64,000 bases of DNA. It comes from Hermatobates lingyangjiaoensis (Eukaryota > Arthropoda > Insecta > Hemiptera > Hermatobatidae). Positions 14,393 through 26,112 of this stretch are shown here, in pieces (the stretch's first letter is position 1; each line of letters opens with the position of its first letter). The position numbers and the translations under genes were made by a program. Under the pieces are notes generated by a model. The model did no database searches. It was not told the origin of the DNA and was given only the letters and a program-made list of their open reading frames with translations. The stretch lies in the NCBI GenBank assembly GCA_026182355.1, contig JAPFBL010000068.1:6451001-6515000 (forward strand), given 5' to 3'.

Positions 14393-14613
14393 ACTTGTCA
14401 CTCTGACCAAGACCACTTAGTTTCGTAAAAAAGATTGTCACGTGTTTAATCACACAAGACAGTTGTTGCTAAAATTAACAATGTGTTTTCGTTTTACAAA
14501 AATCTGCAATGCCAACTCCTAACTTTACTATAACTAACATAATATAAAAATATCATACTTCATTATGTTTACTATAACTAACATAATTATACTTCATGGT
14601 TGTATAATATATC
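14393..14613 (+). repeat. Direct repeat copy B
   Basis: This is a second copy of the segment at 12838-13058, differing at a small number of positions by eye. It is not flanked by the hammerhead-like arms here, so the loop sequence is mobile separately from the arms or the arms have been lost. Confidence 0.85.
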
Positions 14614-14977
14614 CTGTTCCATATAGGTATAATATAAATGGCTAAATGGGAGATGTTTGTTTATAATTTTCCATTCCTGGAGGTAGTATAAATAGTGACT
14701 GATCCACTTATCAATATATATACATATATTTTTGTATCACACCACTGATGCATATAATATTATTAGTATAATTGCAGCAGTAGTAACTTTTCTTAAAGGA
14801 AAGTGTAATTTTTCTCTTACTAAATATGTAAACTCTTACAAGATAACATGTTTTTTTTCCAACAGCCAGTGGATCTCTTACATAGTCTACCTGACCTTTT
14901 GCTACACTGAATACAAAAACGAATTCTTCCATTTAAAACATAACTCCCCTTTTTTGAGGAAAGAGTCCATTCTTCAC

Positions 14978-15090
14978 GCTTCAATATTTAATATTGAAGT
15001 GTATGATAGTATGATACTATCATACTATCATATTGAAACTATGATAGTATCAATCATAGTTTATGAATGATACTATGATTCATAAACACA
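14978..15090. repeat. Cluster of nested short palindromes
   Basis: The block contains consecutive perfect palindromes. CTTCAATATT and its complement flank one T at 14979-14999. GATAGTAT and its complement flank one G at about 15005-15021. TTATGAAT and ATTCATAA enclose a TGATACTATG core at about 15060-15085. The word GATAGTAT and its complement recur six or more times. It falls in the 3' part of a 112-codon open frame that I regard as spurious. Confidence 0.85.
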
Positions 15091-15599
15091 AAAAATTTTA
15101 CAACTGATATTAAGTAATGTTGATAAGTGCCATATATGGATTGATTGGAGCGTTGTGTGGAACAAATACATCATACCATGGAAAACAACAGAAATTTATG
15201 ATTATTGGAGGTGATTTCTTAGATGCCAAATTTTATTTCAATGGGTTTACTCAAAAAATTTCAAAGTCATTGTAAATAAAGTAAACAAATATCGATGGAT
15301 TCGACACGTATAGCAGGTGATCCAATAGGTTAGGATTAACAATCAGTTTTTATTGCGTTATTACTATTTTCCGTAATTGAAACTCCGTGAATTTTTTTCA
15401 TAAATTATTCATTTTTTTGAAAAATTTTCATTCTTTTAATGAGCTGTCTAAGATAAAAAACAATTTTCTGAGAATAAAAAATGTACTCTAACAGCCCTTT
15501 AGTGAATGTAATTTGGAAGAAAAATACCTCAACTCATTCTCCACATATAGTTTTATTTCTAGGTGTAGTTTAACTTTAAATTGTCAAACGGTATAGCTT

Positions 15600-16060
15600 G
15601 TATCGCTCTCACAAGTTTTCAGATTGAACTAAAAGTAAGAATTTCTATATTTTATGAAAAAATATTTTCTGTTGTTTTAAAAATCTGAGAATATGTTTCG
15701 TTTATTGCTTTTGTAGAGGTAAAGATAATGCCTAAAATTTAAGACTCTAGAGTTAGTAGTTTACGAGGAAAAAATATTGTTAAAAAACAGGTTCTTGGCA
15801 AAAAAAAGTGACATTTCCGTTATCTATAATTCCTATGAGGCTCATTTTTGTGTAAAATATCAATATGATCCATCAAAGATTCTGGGCCGTAGCGTGGCTA
15901 TAATATTTTGAAACACACTCACCCATGCACACATCATAGAACATCATCAAAGGATATCATCAAAGAACTTCATAAAACGACTTCTGGGATCTCAAATCTT
16001 GTAATTCCGTCAAAATCTCAAGATCGATTTTTTTCACGATCACTGTAAAAAACTATGCAG
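15600..16060 (+). repeat. AT-rich dispersed repeat family, copy 1
   Basis: This copy shares an ordered set of blocks with 18520-18960, 33840-34170 and 50480-50935. The order is a TTGCT/TATTG block, an AAGACTCTAGAGT-like block, AAAAAAAGTGAC, then TTTTTGTGTAAAATAT followed by GATCCATCAA. After these comes a CA-rich spot (AAACACACTCACCCATGCAC) and an AAAATCTCAAGATCGATTTT-like end block. It has no coding capacity. Confidence 0.65.
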
Positions 16061-16153
16061 TTTTTTATATATAGTTAAATAAAAATCACTAATATAATAC
16101 ATACGTTTTTCTGTTTAAATATTTTATACATCTAACTATGAACAAATTTTAAA

Positions 16154-16240
16154 TGAAAACGGAAACTTTGGCAATGCAAGTTTTATTTGAACCTGAAGAA
16201 CTGACCAAGTCCTGATAAACTTCTACTTTGTATATACATG
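16154..16240 (+). repeat. Solo 3' fragment of the inverted-repeat family
   Basis: AAAACGGAAACTTTGGCAAT, a short gap, then GAACTGACCAAGTCCTGATA matches the arm ends at 12650 and 13292. It is truncated so that only the stretch after the hairpin remains, and it ends in a TATATA-bearing tail. Confidence 0.7.
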
Positions 16241-16454
16241 CCTAATATGCAGACCTATTTTTATATAACTTAAGCAAAAATATGAAATAAACTGATAAGT
16301 TAGAAAGAGTGTTATTTATGATCCTATATTTTATTCATAAGTAGAAACAAAAAATTTTATTCAGGATAAAAAATTACTTATAATTCCTTTTAATAGAACT
16401 TATAAACATTTTCAGAAGTTATTTCTAAATGAGTTACACTTAAAGAAAGGAAAA

Positions 16455-16690
16455 TGATAAGTGTACCGTGATTTGGTTGAGCAGCCGTAAAGCGAAGCGA
16501 GTTTGGTCTAAGAGCCCGCTGGACTGGCTGCCTAGAGGTCACAGGCTCCTAATATAGAGGTGTAGCCGGGGAGGTTGAGAAACTCACCGGGTGACATCCC
16601 TCGGCAAGGAATACGCACTAGTTTTGATGTAGAGTGAATCACGGGTTGAATCTAGCAGTGGGAGAAAGTACCAAATAATCAGTACTAAGT
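16455..16690 (+). repeat. Degenerate tRNA-derived SINE-like element
   Basis: A GC-rich block starts with TTGGTCTAAGAGC, resembling an RNA polymerase III A box. It continues through an anticodon-arm-like GGACTGGCTGCC, and AGGTCACAGGCTCC stands where a B box (GGTTCGAATCC-like) would be. A GC-rich non-tRNA body follows to about 16690. The B box is damaged and no acceptor stem is evident, so this is not a functional tRNA gene. Confidence 0.4.
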
Positions 16691-18515
16691 TATATATACG
16701 CAACTTAAAATAAGTTGTTTCTTTATTCATTTCTTACAAAAATTCATTGAAAAAATTAATAAGTTTTATGTGTAAACAAATAACATAACAAGGTATTTCA
16801 ATATAAGAGTAAGGTTTACATAGTGGTTGATTAAAATAAATTTTAATAACCAAATATATTTATATTATTATATCCAGTAAATATATATCAACATCTCTTT
16901 CACATGTTTAATTTATGAAATATTATTTATTATTAGTGTTTGTTTGATATGAAAGGCCAAGTATTAAAACAAGCAATCAAGTATTTCAATAACTTTTAAA
17001 CGGAAAAATATTGATGTTATATAATATTTATTAGTAATAATAATATCTGATATAAATATATCAAAAATTTATTTATTACAGCAGAGTAACTCTACTATAT
17101 GCATAAAAGAAAAAAAAACGATATGATTAATGTATAATATAGATTAATATTATATGAAATCATTATCTTTGAATCAGTTATAAGTGCTGAAAAATATCAA
17201 TAGAAAACGGAAAGGGACTTAATGTTTCATAACAACTCACTTAATCACTTAATCATGATTCAACAAAATTTGTCACTTATACTTTTTGTAATGTTACTTT
17301 GTGTTCTTTAATCATATCTATCCCGTTTTACTAGGCATGAAAAATTCATCTTGAGGTTTTGATGGTTTACATGTTTGAGGTCCCCTAAGTCCTTTTTAAC
17401 GTTTTTTGGAGTATGGTTTTGTGTGCGTAGGTCCTCCGTCCATTTGAGGATGAGTTCATGTCCAAATGATTGTAGCACACTGCAGTCCTTTTGATGGATC
17501 AAAATCATATTTTGTGCAAAAATGAGGCTTATAGTGTTGGGCCTCGTTGTTTGTAATCCAGCATGATGGAGAAGTAAAATATTGGGCAAAATGTGTTTTT
17601 AAACAACTTTTTTTTCCTCTATAAACTACTAAATCCGGACTAGTGAAACAATACTGTGAAATCATAGTGTTGAAATGAACATATTTTGACTGGCTACATT
17701 ACACATTTTTGGTTCATCAAATATAAAACTGGAGAGTCCTTTTCTTGAAATACAGATGATAGAGGTGATTATTTGTAATCATTGCAACACCCCCTTTTAA
17801 ATCTATACATATGCAAAATATTCTTTACGTCAGCATAGTGTTAGTCCATTATAGAATGGAAATGTATATATCCCCGCTCAATTGATGAATAGAAGAGTGT
17901 ACTATAAAAACTTTTTTCTAAAAAGTTCAGAGTTATTCTTTTAACTTTTAATGATTTTTCTATTTCTTACCACAATTTTTGGAACTGATTAAGTTATGAT
18001 TGGTCATCCCTTAGGGAGTTACCCATGTGCCAATAAGCTCTTATGTTACTATAGACAATACTTGTGTCATATGTAATCTATCTCTCATCTTATGTTGTAA
18101 AATCAAGAAATATTTGCATTATGATGATATCCAGTAATGTATTATAATTTTATAAAATCCAAGGAGAAGTGGCTTACAATAGCATCGTAATCGTAATAAA
18201 ACTGAAATGCTACCTTTCCAATGATTCAGTATACCCAAAAAGTAGGGCGATTTTAAGTTTCAGTCTGATTGGAACAATACCGCTAGCTAACTATGCTTCA
18301 CGAAATAAATAAAACATGTTTAGTTGAAATATCTCTATTAAACCTGAAAAATAGAATTTTGCTTGATTAAATACTGAGCAATATATTCTAAGTCAATGTA
18401 AACAAATAAAACACGTATAAAAGACAATCCATTAATCCAAGCTAATTTTTCAGTTTTTATGAATTAATTACCTTTTTAAATAATGAAAGTTACTTTTTTT
18501 TAGATTGGTAATTTC
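16691..18515. other. AT-rich stretch with one unexplained minus-strand open patch
   Basis: It is mostly featureless. On the minus strand between about 17665 and 17308, two overlapping frames of 69 and 93 codons are open. The sequence is richer in GC than its surroundings and could be a frameshifted gene or transposon remnant, but I recognise no domain. Confidence 0.35.
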
Positions 18516-18519
18516 ATTT

Positions 18520-18960
18520 TAATTTTTGCATTTAGTTAGCCATTTTTAGTAAAAAAAGAATTCCTGAAATCATAAAATATGCCAAACACCCATTTGTATA
18601 TATGCAATTTTAGACAAAGAGGCGTTCATTTTAGTTGTTCATATTTCATTGAAAAAATACCTCTCTAGGTGTTTTAAATAACTGAAAATTTTGTCTTGTA
18701 TTGTTGATTTGATTCTTATGATAATGCTAAAATTTGAAGACTCTAAAGTAATGAGTTTAGGAGAAACAAAATATTTCCTATAAAGACATTCTGGTGGAAG
18801 ATGTAACTTTACTCTCTTGGAATACGGCCTCCAAACGACTTTTATGTAAAATATGAATTAGATCCATTAAACCGTGATCAATCATCAAAAAACAGTGAAA
18901 TGACTTTAGGGACTCGTCAGAATCTGGAGATCAAATATTATCTTGATTATTATAATTTAC
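18520..18960 (+). repeat. AT-rich dispersed repeat family, copy 2
   Basis: The ordered blocks AAGACTCTAAAGT, GTAACTTTACT, CTTTTATGTAAAATATGAAT and GATCCATTAA match copies at 15.6, 33.8 and 50.5 kb. No CA-rich spot is retained. The copy is diverged and lacks coding capacity. Confidence 0.6.
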
Positions 18961-19985
18961 CTATAGTAAAGTAATAGCAATGAAACTAGAATTCGAAGTA
19001 TACAACCTATAATCATTTAGTTTTTTATGAATGCTATAAAAGAAGGCAAAAATGCTATAAAACCTCCCACTTTAACTTGGATTAATGATGAACTCCTGTC
19101 CTTGTGTTTGTTTATTGTCTCAGAAAAGTCTTCTCAGAATTAAACCAACCACTTGTTTTTTTTAAGATTTAGTAGAAACAATTGAATAAAAGATGTTTTG
19201 ATGATTGGATATGATATGTAATAACAATAAAATACTGAAATTATATAACCATGTCGAACAACCATAAATTTTATGTTGCCATCTAAAGTTAAGGATGGTT
19301 TCCCAGCATTAATATTTCAACCAGTCTACATGGCATACCCTTCAATATATCCAATTATGAAACATATATTTTGATATTTAACTATCTGTTAAATATATTC
19401 ATTATTTTTGGTAAAACTTCAGCTTGGCATTGGTGCTACTTCATGATTTTAGGGCTACTAATTGAAAGCCACTTCTTGTGTGATTCTAGAAAAGTATTAA
19501 AAAAAAATTATTATTAAAGATTGTTTACAAATTAATGCTACAAATATTTCATGATCTTACGATTTTACAAAATAGTTTAGTATGATAATGTTATTATCAG
19601 TGGTAAAATGATAATTTTAGGTATTTAGGCATTTTTGTATGGTAAGACATAGAACAGGATAAGTTCTAAACATTTTTTCAGCAAAATAGAAGTAACTTTA
19701 AATGCTAAAAAAAATACTCTAGACTTCTTATAAAGAACAATTCATAAAGAACCGTTTGAAATACACTTGAAAAATCTACGAATGGATGAAGAAGAAACAG
19801 TATTAAAAGACCCCATTAAGATCATAAAATTGTAGTAATAAGAACTTGACAGGTAGTTCCAGATTAATGATTAACATATCTTATAACTGATTAAGTGCTC
19901 CCAGTCAGTTGTACCACCGACACTCACCCTTAGGTTCGTATTCTCTTCCTTATTTCATTTTACTTTTATTTTGTACTATATTTAC
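18961..19985. other. AT-rich non-coding stretch
   Basis: No gene is recognised. Near 19910-19965 a GGTTCGTATTC word resembles a polymerase III B box, but no A box is placed correctly upstream. Confidence 0.45.
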
Positions 19986-19986
19986 T

Positions 19987-20029
19987 GTATATATATAATA
20001 ATATATATTACTATAATATTATATATTAT

Positions 20030-20081
<52 letters not shown>

Positions 20082-20102
20082 TATAATATATTTATTATAA
20101 TA
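19987..20102. repeat. TA-rich microsatellite
   Basis: About 115 bases of TA repeats with interruptions directly precede the hammerhead-like repeat unit at 20109. Confidence 0.95.
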
Positions 20103-20108
20103 AAATAC

Positions 20109-20232
20109 TCTCTGGTGTCATTTCATTTTTTAGTTAATGCCTGAGGAAGAACACTATGTGTTCGAAACGCGTTGTTTATACCATTAAATTTTTTTATGTA
20201 GAGACCATTTCATTAATTTTTTACCCTACACT
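20109..20232 (+). repeat. CTGAGGA-family repeat unit, hammerhead-like core
   Basis: The unit reads CTGAGGA, A, GAACAC, loop TAT, GTGTTC, GAAAC at about 20141-20168. This is a perfect six-base-pair hairpin flanked by the two conserved hammerhead strands with one extra A. It continues through GCGTTGTTTATACCATTAAA and ends near TTTTTACCCTACA. The same unit occurs twice, in opposite orientation, at 46.46-46.69 kb. A TA tract lies immediately upstream. Confidence 0.75.
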
Positions 20233-22870
20233 GATTAAGTGTTTATAAGTACACTATAAGAAATGAAATCGTTAAATTTATTAGCTGTAATTTAGATAAT
20301 ACTTTACTAGAGGTTACATAAACACTTCATCACGATGGTCACAGTAAAAATAACAAAGAATCAGTTAATTAACAAGGGATTAATTATAATTGCTTAGGGG
20401 AAAGTAGGCCAATTTCTTTCTACCTCTTTAATAAAAAAAACTACTGTGACACTGAAAAAATTAGTTTTTTTTTATCTGATTACAAAAATTGTCATTAGTG
20501 CGGGTAAAAATTTTAATGATAATTAATTCAATATAATGAGCTGCTGAAATAGTAGGTTAGGCACATTTAGATATCAAAATTTGTTAAAGCTGGGTTGCTA
20601 TTATCTGATTTGTAGGAATTTTTTGAAATGCTATCAGCATATTGAGATTGTATTGAGATTGTGCAGCTGCCTGTAATTCATTTAGTAAATTTGTAAAAAG
20701 ATAATTAAAATATTTCAACATGGAAATAAGCTTTTTTACTATAAGTTTATTGAACTATGGAATTTACATAAAAATTTAAATATTTACATTTTTATAAACA
20801 ACAAGTATGAAACTACAGTTTTATATTAAACAACATTACTATAATTTACCAGATTTATAGTGAACGGACACTCGAACATTTAGTGGTACTTGTACTTGTA
20901 TTTATCATTACCGAATTTATTTAATTAAAACTTTAAATTCAGTATGTATTTACCGAATTACTTGAATTTGTTTAAAATTAACATGTTTTGATTCATAAGC
21001 ATGCTCCCTGACCTTTCGGCCAATAATATGACTACCGTAAAATTGACCTCTTTATGTCACGTTTCACAATTTGTCCCTAGACTATTTAATTTTCACCAAA
21101 TTAAATAGTGCTTCCCATGCTTTTCTATATACGGTTATTTTTTGTTAAAACGTATGGCTCAATAATTTAAACACAACCAAGAAAATTTTAAAGTGGGTGG
21201 GTCTCAAACAGCAATAAAAGGTAAATGTAAATCATTTAAATCAAGTGGCAAGTGCCATTTAATTTTAGATGGCCCTTGCTATCATGCGATAGATCGTAAA
21301 CTGCTAAAGTGCTAGTAAATAATATTATAACTCGTTTTCAATATTTAAAACCCTCTAAGTTTTCCAGAAAAATAATGGCTGGAATTGTATTCCTAATATA
21401 ATTAAATTTATTTTACCTTTTGGGTGTGGCTTCTTATCAATTTTCCATATAATACAAAAAAGTTTAATGTAATGATTGTAGCATAATAAAGATAGGATTT
21501 TAAATATAGTGTAACATAACATTTCATTGAAAGAATTATATTTCCGGCATTAGTTCTTTTACTGGTTGTTCAGGTAAGAAATACGGTGGGGCAAGAAGCT
21601 CTTGAGTAACTTCCAACACACTACGCGAAGAAGAAACCGTTCATATACCAGGTATCATCAATGTCGAAGATCTTAAGTACTGATTCGAGTCAAAAGGCAA
21701 ACTTATAATGGACCTTTATTATTAGCTGCTGTTCTTCATTTACGAGGTGTAAGTTTTACAAATAAGTCACTTTTAAAGTTTTATGCTAAGTAAAATACAT
21801 CCTTTTTACAAAAATCTCTGATAATATTCTCCACAAATCATAATTTCGTATATAAAAATGTCAGAATTTATGTTGTATAATACTTTATATTACAATCAGT
21901 AAACAAAATAACTGTCAGCTACAATTTGGGAACTAAGTTCATCTTATTGCTTTATTAAGTTTTGATCCAGTAATATGAGAGACATTACAGGGAGTCCGTT
22001 GTGTTAGATTTTCAATTCGCCTTTAATATGAAACAGGGACAAAACATTATGTGTAACGTGGAAATGTACTGTTTACGGTGAAGCCATAATGCCAAAACAT
22101 TTATTCCCGTTTGACAAACGTTTATTTGTTTGACAAACAGGTAAACGTTGAGTTTGGACAGTTAACATTACATAATGAATTATACTAGAATAATTGAGAT
22201 GAATTTGTATTGAATAGTTTTATATTTTGGAATAATATCTGATATATGGAACTAAAAATAACCTTCTTATCCTGCTATTCTAAGATTTAAGCATCTAAGA
22301 AGTTTCCAAAGAGGTTGAACTGTTCAAATGTCTTTAATTTTAATAAAAATATTATTTATTATTCAAATTTTATCAAAGTCCGATATACATGAATATCCAT
22401 ATAAGTGGTTTTTTTTTACAACCATTCAACCTAATAAGACTTTTCCAAATAATGTAAAAGTTATCTTTATGTGTATTTGAAGTTAATCTTTCCATTCATT
22501 AAATTTAGCATTGATAGATACACAATACACAAGCGTTCAGGAGAGGTCGGTAAACAGATGAATGCCTCAGGCAGCAAAAAGAATTGCTACGCCACTATTA
22601 TATTTCATCATTTTCAAAAGGCATACATATTACTTGTGTTTTCCATATATTCTTGAATTAATTAAACATTGCTTCAAACAATTATGCTTTAAGAAAAGTT
22701 TAAAAATATATTTTTTTTTCATAATCTACGTTTATATTATAAAGTTGAAACTATAATCTCATGTTCTTCTTGTGATAGTGAGTAATTAAATGTATTTAGT
22801 AATTTATAGTTATTAAGTAAATATAATAATAAACTTATTAATTATAAATCAAGTATAAATATATCTATCG
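20233..22870. other. AT-rich stretch, no gene recognised
   Basis: A modestly GC-richer patch at about 20995-21130 looks like a decayed repeat. A candidate donor (CAG followed by GTAAG, near 21575) follows a short hydrophobic frame, but no convincing acceptor or start is seen, so I do not call an exon. Confidence 0.4.
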
Positions 22871-22884
22871 TTCTGAAGTTATAC

Positions 22885-22985
22885 ATTACTGGCAGTGAGG
22901 CTGCACCAGTCGGTGGTTCAGTCTGTCCGGTTATCTCCTTGTCACAAATGGTGTGGGATTAAATCCTGTTCCGCTCAATTGGTGC
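22885..22985 (+). repeat. tRNA-derived SINE-like head
   Basis: The order GGTGGTTCAGTCTG (A-box-like), then TTGTCACAAATGG, then GTGGGATTAAATCCTGTTCC is that of a tRNA-derived SINE. The last block fits a B box with both T-stem strands (GTGGGA and TCCTGT-like). The downstream body is AT-rich without a clear tail. Confidence 0.5.
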
Positions 22986-22989
22986 TTTC

Positions 22990-23695
22990 AAGATTTCGAA
23001 TTGCTGACTTATCAAGATGGTGTTAATAATAGTAAATGCAGGTATGCCTGATAATCAAATTTTATCTTCAACATTAATCTCTGAATATATTAACTTGATA
23101 TTCAATCAACATTCTCATAAATAACACAAAGAAATATTATATGTTAACAAGATCAAAAGATAATTAATTTAAACAAGTTTTGATCACATTATGCTTTATG
23201 GTACAAGTTTTTAATGACTTAACACATATGATCACTTCATAATTCATATTCCTTATAAAACTAATTTAGTGGGTTTTAGTTTAAAGGTGTTTAATAATAA
23301 TAAAGTGATTAGAAATATCTTTACCAGTGATATCAACACTAATATAATATTTCTGTGGGAAAAATGATATTGCTGCTTTGCAAAATTGGTCAACAAAGTA
23401 CAGTGTTGAACAGGATAGAAGTAGTGGTAATGAGCCAATAATCAATTGAGGTTTCGTTGGCAAATGACTCACTAATTACCAGACGCATTGTAATTCAGAG
23501 ATTAAGATCCCATGCACTTGTAACCGACAATCCACATAAAAAATACTACCGTGGCCTACAATCTACACGATGAAATAACCACAAAATCGTAGATACCTGG
23601 ATGAATGTTTTTTTTATTTTAGACTGGCTATAATATGTACCTTAAGACGATATAATATGTGGCTATAAGACGAGCTACCTTAGAAGTAAAAGAGG
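22990..23695. other. AT-rich stretch upstream of the RTE-like fossil
   Basis: No gene is recognised. It may contain an unrecognisably decayed 5' part of the retroelement whose reverse transcriptase fossil starts at about 23.7 kb. Confidence 0.35.
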
Positions 23696-23699
23696 AGTG

Positions 23700-24640
23700 A
23701 CTGATGAGTCAAATCCGACTTATCATTGCTCTTTAAAAAAGGAGAAGATAAGATATCATGAACTAACGTCCAATCAACTTATTTTCTGTTTTGTAAAGGT
23801 TTTTATATTAATACCCATGAACAAATAACTGGTCCTATCGACTACTGGACAGATACATGCCAAGTTGGGTTCAACAAGAACTTTTCTACAAATGAGTTAA
23901 TACAAGGATTGACACAATTAATCGTTTAGACTATAGGATTTGAATTTCTTATAATTCTCCTTTTTATAGATTTAGAATATTGTGCCCAAACATCTTATAT
24001 ATGGGAAGCGCTGAAAGAGTTTCAAATAGAGAGCATTTATATAAACATTTTAAAAATATTTATAAAGAGGCAGTGATAAGAGTCCACTTTTCAAACTTGT
24101 GTGATAATATCCGTTTGGGGTAGGGTCCATCAGTCAAACTACTCATTGCCTCTCCTGAATATTATGTAGAAGAATGGATAACTTAGTTATAAATATGAAT
24201 CGTAAGAAAAAAACAAACTGAAGTTTTCTGATTACACAGAAAAAGAGAAATGCAAGTTATGATTAATAAATTTCTAGTCGAGACAGATGAAGTAGTAGAC
24301 TTAAATAAAGATAAGTAAAACTAAGTAAACACAGAATAGAGAAGGCTCACAAATATGTATATCTTGGTAGACTATTGACAAATAGTTAAATGCTAAATAG
24401 GGAAATGATAAAAGAAATATCGAGAAGTAACCTATTGATGCCTATATTTCTTTCAGTGATAGATGTAGAAAGGTAAATGAAGTAATACGAGTAGAAGAGT
24501 ATATCACAATCTGCTTGAACATGCTGTTGTACAACCTGTGTAATATGCAAGGGAAGTTATGAATAAGCTGAGAGTGACTGTGAAAGTAATGGAATGATAA
24601 TATATTCCGTATTGTTATTATTATTATAACGAAGGATGTT
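23700..24640 (+). pseudogene. RTE-like reverse transcriptase fossil
   Basis: Read across several frames, the plus strand preserves a collinear series of reverse transcriptase motifs. These are an IALFKKGED block (near 23735), GFNKNFSTNELIQGLTQLI (from about 23867), LLFIDLEYC, and YIWEALKEFQIESIYINIL (near 23993-24049). HKYVYLGRLLT follows at about 24348, then VMNKLRVTVKVME near 24556-24594. This order is that of RTE-type LINE polymerases: the fingers, a QAGFRKG-like region, FIDFEKAFD, thumb YVYLG, and the tail. I cannot find the FADD catalytic box, and several frameshifts and stops are needed, so it is long dead. A related LINE clade is possible. Confidence 0.6.
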
Positions 24641-24644
24641 AAGT

Positions 24645-25235
24645 TAAATACGTACACAATGAATATGAGGATTCATTTAATTTTCATAGAAATTTATGTT
24701 CAGTTGGAATGAACTTTCTTGAAAAAAAGGTTTCTCCGATTTTTCTTTTACCTGTTTTCCTGGTCATCTCTTCAACTGCATCATCGCAGTTAAAGAACGG
24801 CTTCAGGCTGTAAAATATTTCTTTGACTCCAACCTTTTCTTACTCATCAACTGTTTTAATCCTCAGTACTCTCTTGAGTCCAGGTAACCACATGAGAGTC
24901 AACTTGTTTTCCTGGTTATACTATTAATCTTTCATCCATCAGTATAATAAAATGGTGTCCTCAGCGTAAAATCAAGAAGAATAACAGGAATAACAACCGT
25001 GATGACGCAGTTTTAGAATATTCAATGATAAGTAGTGGTTCTATTAAAGTAGTAGTAGTGTTCCAGTCTATTAAATATTTGTCTCTAACATCTCATAAGA
25101 AGAAATTTTATTTTTTTTCATTTTTAACATTCTGAAAATGTTATATTTTTTATAGAATATCTAAAAGAAAAACGTTTAACGACTTATCAATATTGAAGGG
25201 AATGCAGGTGATAGCTTCTCCTTATATCCTTTGAC
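24645..25235. other. AT-rich stretch
   Basis: It lies between the reverse transcriptase fossil and the GC-richer repeat. No gene or repeat terminus is recognised. Confidence 0.4.
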
Positions 25236-26030
25236 ACACTGATCTGTGTAGTTTATTACGGCTGATATGGGATAGTAATGGAGTGATTAAGCGTCTCTAA
25301 TAGCCTCTAACATTTGCCTTTACGAGGCAACTCTGTTAACCTGCTATATGCAGGGGTAAACAAAAGGAGAGGAGAAGGTGATCAGGGGCTGGGCCTGACC
25401 ATCTTTGTTTCACATCCTTCCTAATCCCCAAATCCCCTGCTTTTATCTCAGCCCCAATCTAGGTGTTATGCGATTGGTGCCGAAGAATGGATGATACAGG
25501 GGTTACTGTATTATGAACGGAGTCTCAAGGGTACCAGGTGACTCCCATGAGTAAATAGGCTTACTCCGGTATGCGTTGCTCTGCCGGAGAGGATAAAATA
25601 CCACCGATAGATATACAGGGATTTTTCCCTGTATGATACGAAATAGATGAAAGCCTGGAGACCATCGTCCGGAAGTTCAGAGAGTCCAAAAGCACTACTA
25701 GTGGCGGTCAATCTCCCATAAGTGAGACCTAAGGACCCGAAGAAGACCCTCGCGATGAAGGAGAAAGGAAATCGCTTTTCCCCGAAACATAGGGAGCCGG
25801 AATGGGCATTGTCTATGATGGTTTGAAAAGGAGAGGAAGAATCACCGTTGCACCTACTGACTGACTGTAAGGCAACTTTGCTGCACAGAAGTAGGTGCTT
25901 CTGGACACCCAACAAACCATAGAAAACTGTTATCACAAGATTCAGCTAAAGCTAAAGCTTCTTGGAGGCGTTGAAGCTAACTTCTGGGGTACTTTAGTAC
26001 AGAAGATGGGAAATAAATAGTTTTTTTTAA
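25236..26030. repeat. Unclassified GC-richer interspersed element
   Basis: About 800 bases differ sharply in composition from both flanks, with sub-blocks such as GGGGTTACTGTATTATGAAC and GTACCAGGTGACTCCCATGA. The minus strand is open for 141 codons (25936 to 25511), but the translation has no recognised domain and I regard it as a by-product of composition. Sharp edges and the lack of coding content suggest a LINE untranslated region or a non-autonomous element. An AAT tract follows at 26055. Confidence 0.45.
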
Positions 26031-26054
26031 AGACGCAGTGCTATAGTCACCCTG

Positions 26055-26112
26055 AAATAATAATAATAATAAATTATTATTATTATTTATATTTATTATT
26101 ATTAATAAATAC
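26055..26112. repeat. AAT/ATT palindromic microsatellite
   Basis: An AAT run flows directly into an ATT run, giving a self-complementary tract of about 55 bases. Confidence 0.9.

Noticed and set aside
14732..15070. 112-codon plus-strand frame
   Set aside because: AT-driven composition, no domain, and its 3' third is the palindromic repeat patch.
17308..17665. Overlapping minus-strand frames, briefly considered as a mariner transposase remnant (LLLHHAGLQTTRPNT)
   Set aside because: The resemblance is limited to a few residues; no catalytic DD(D/E) spacing and no terminal inverted repeats were found.
19905..19965. Possible tRNA gene from a GGTTCGTATTC word
   Set aside because: No A box, anticodon arm or acceptor stem at the correct distances.
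21540..21620. Candidate exon ending in CAG before GTAAG
   Set aside because: A stop lies just upstream in frame and the only possible acceptor has no pyrimidine tract.
25511..25936. 141-codon minus-strand frame
   Set aside because: No recognisable domain; its openness fits the low stop frequency of the GC-richer repeat it lies in.
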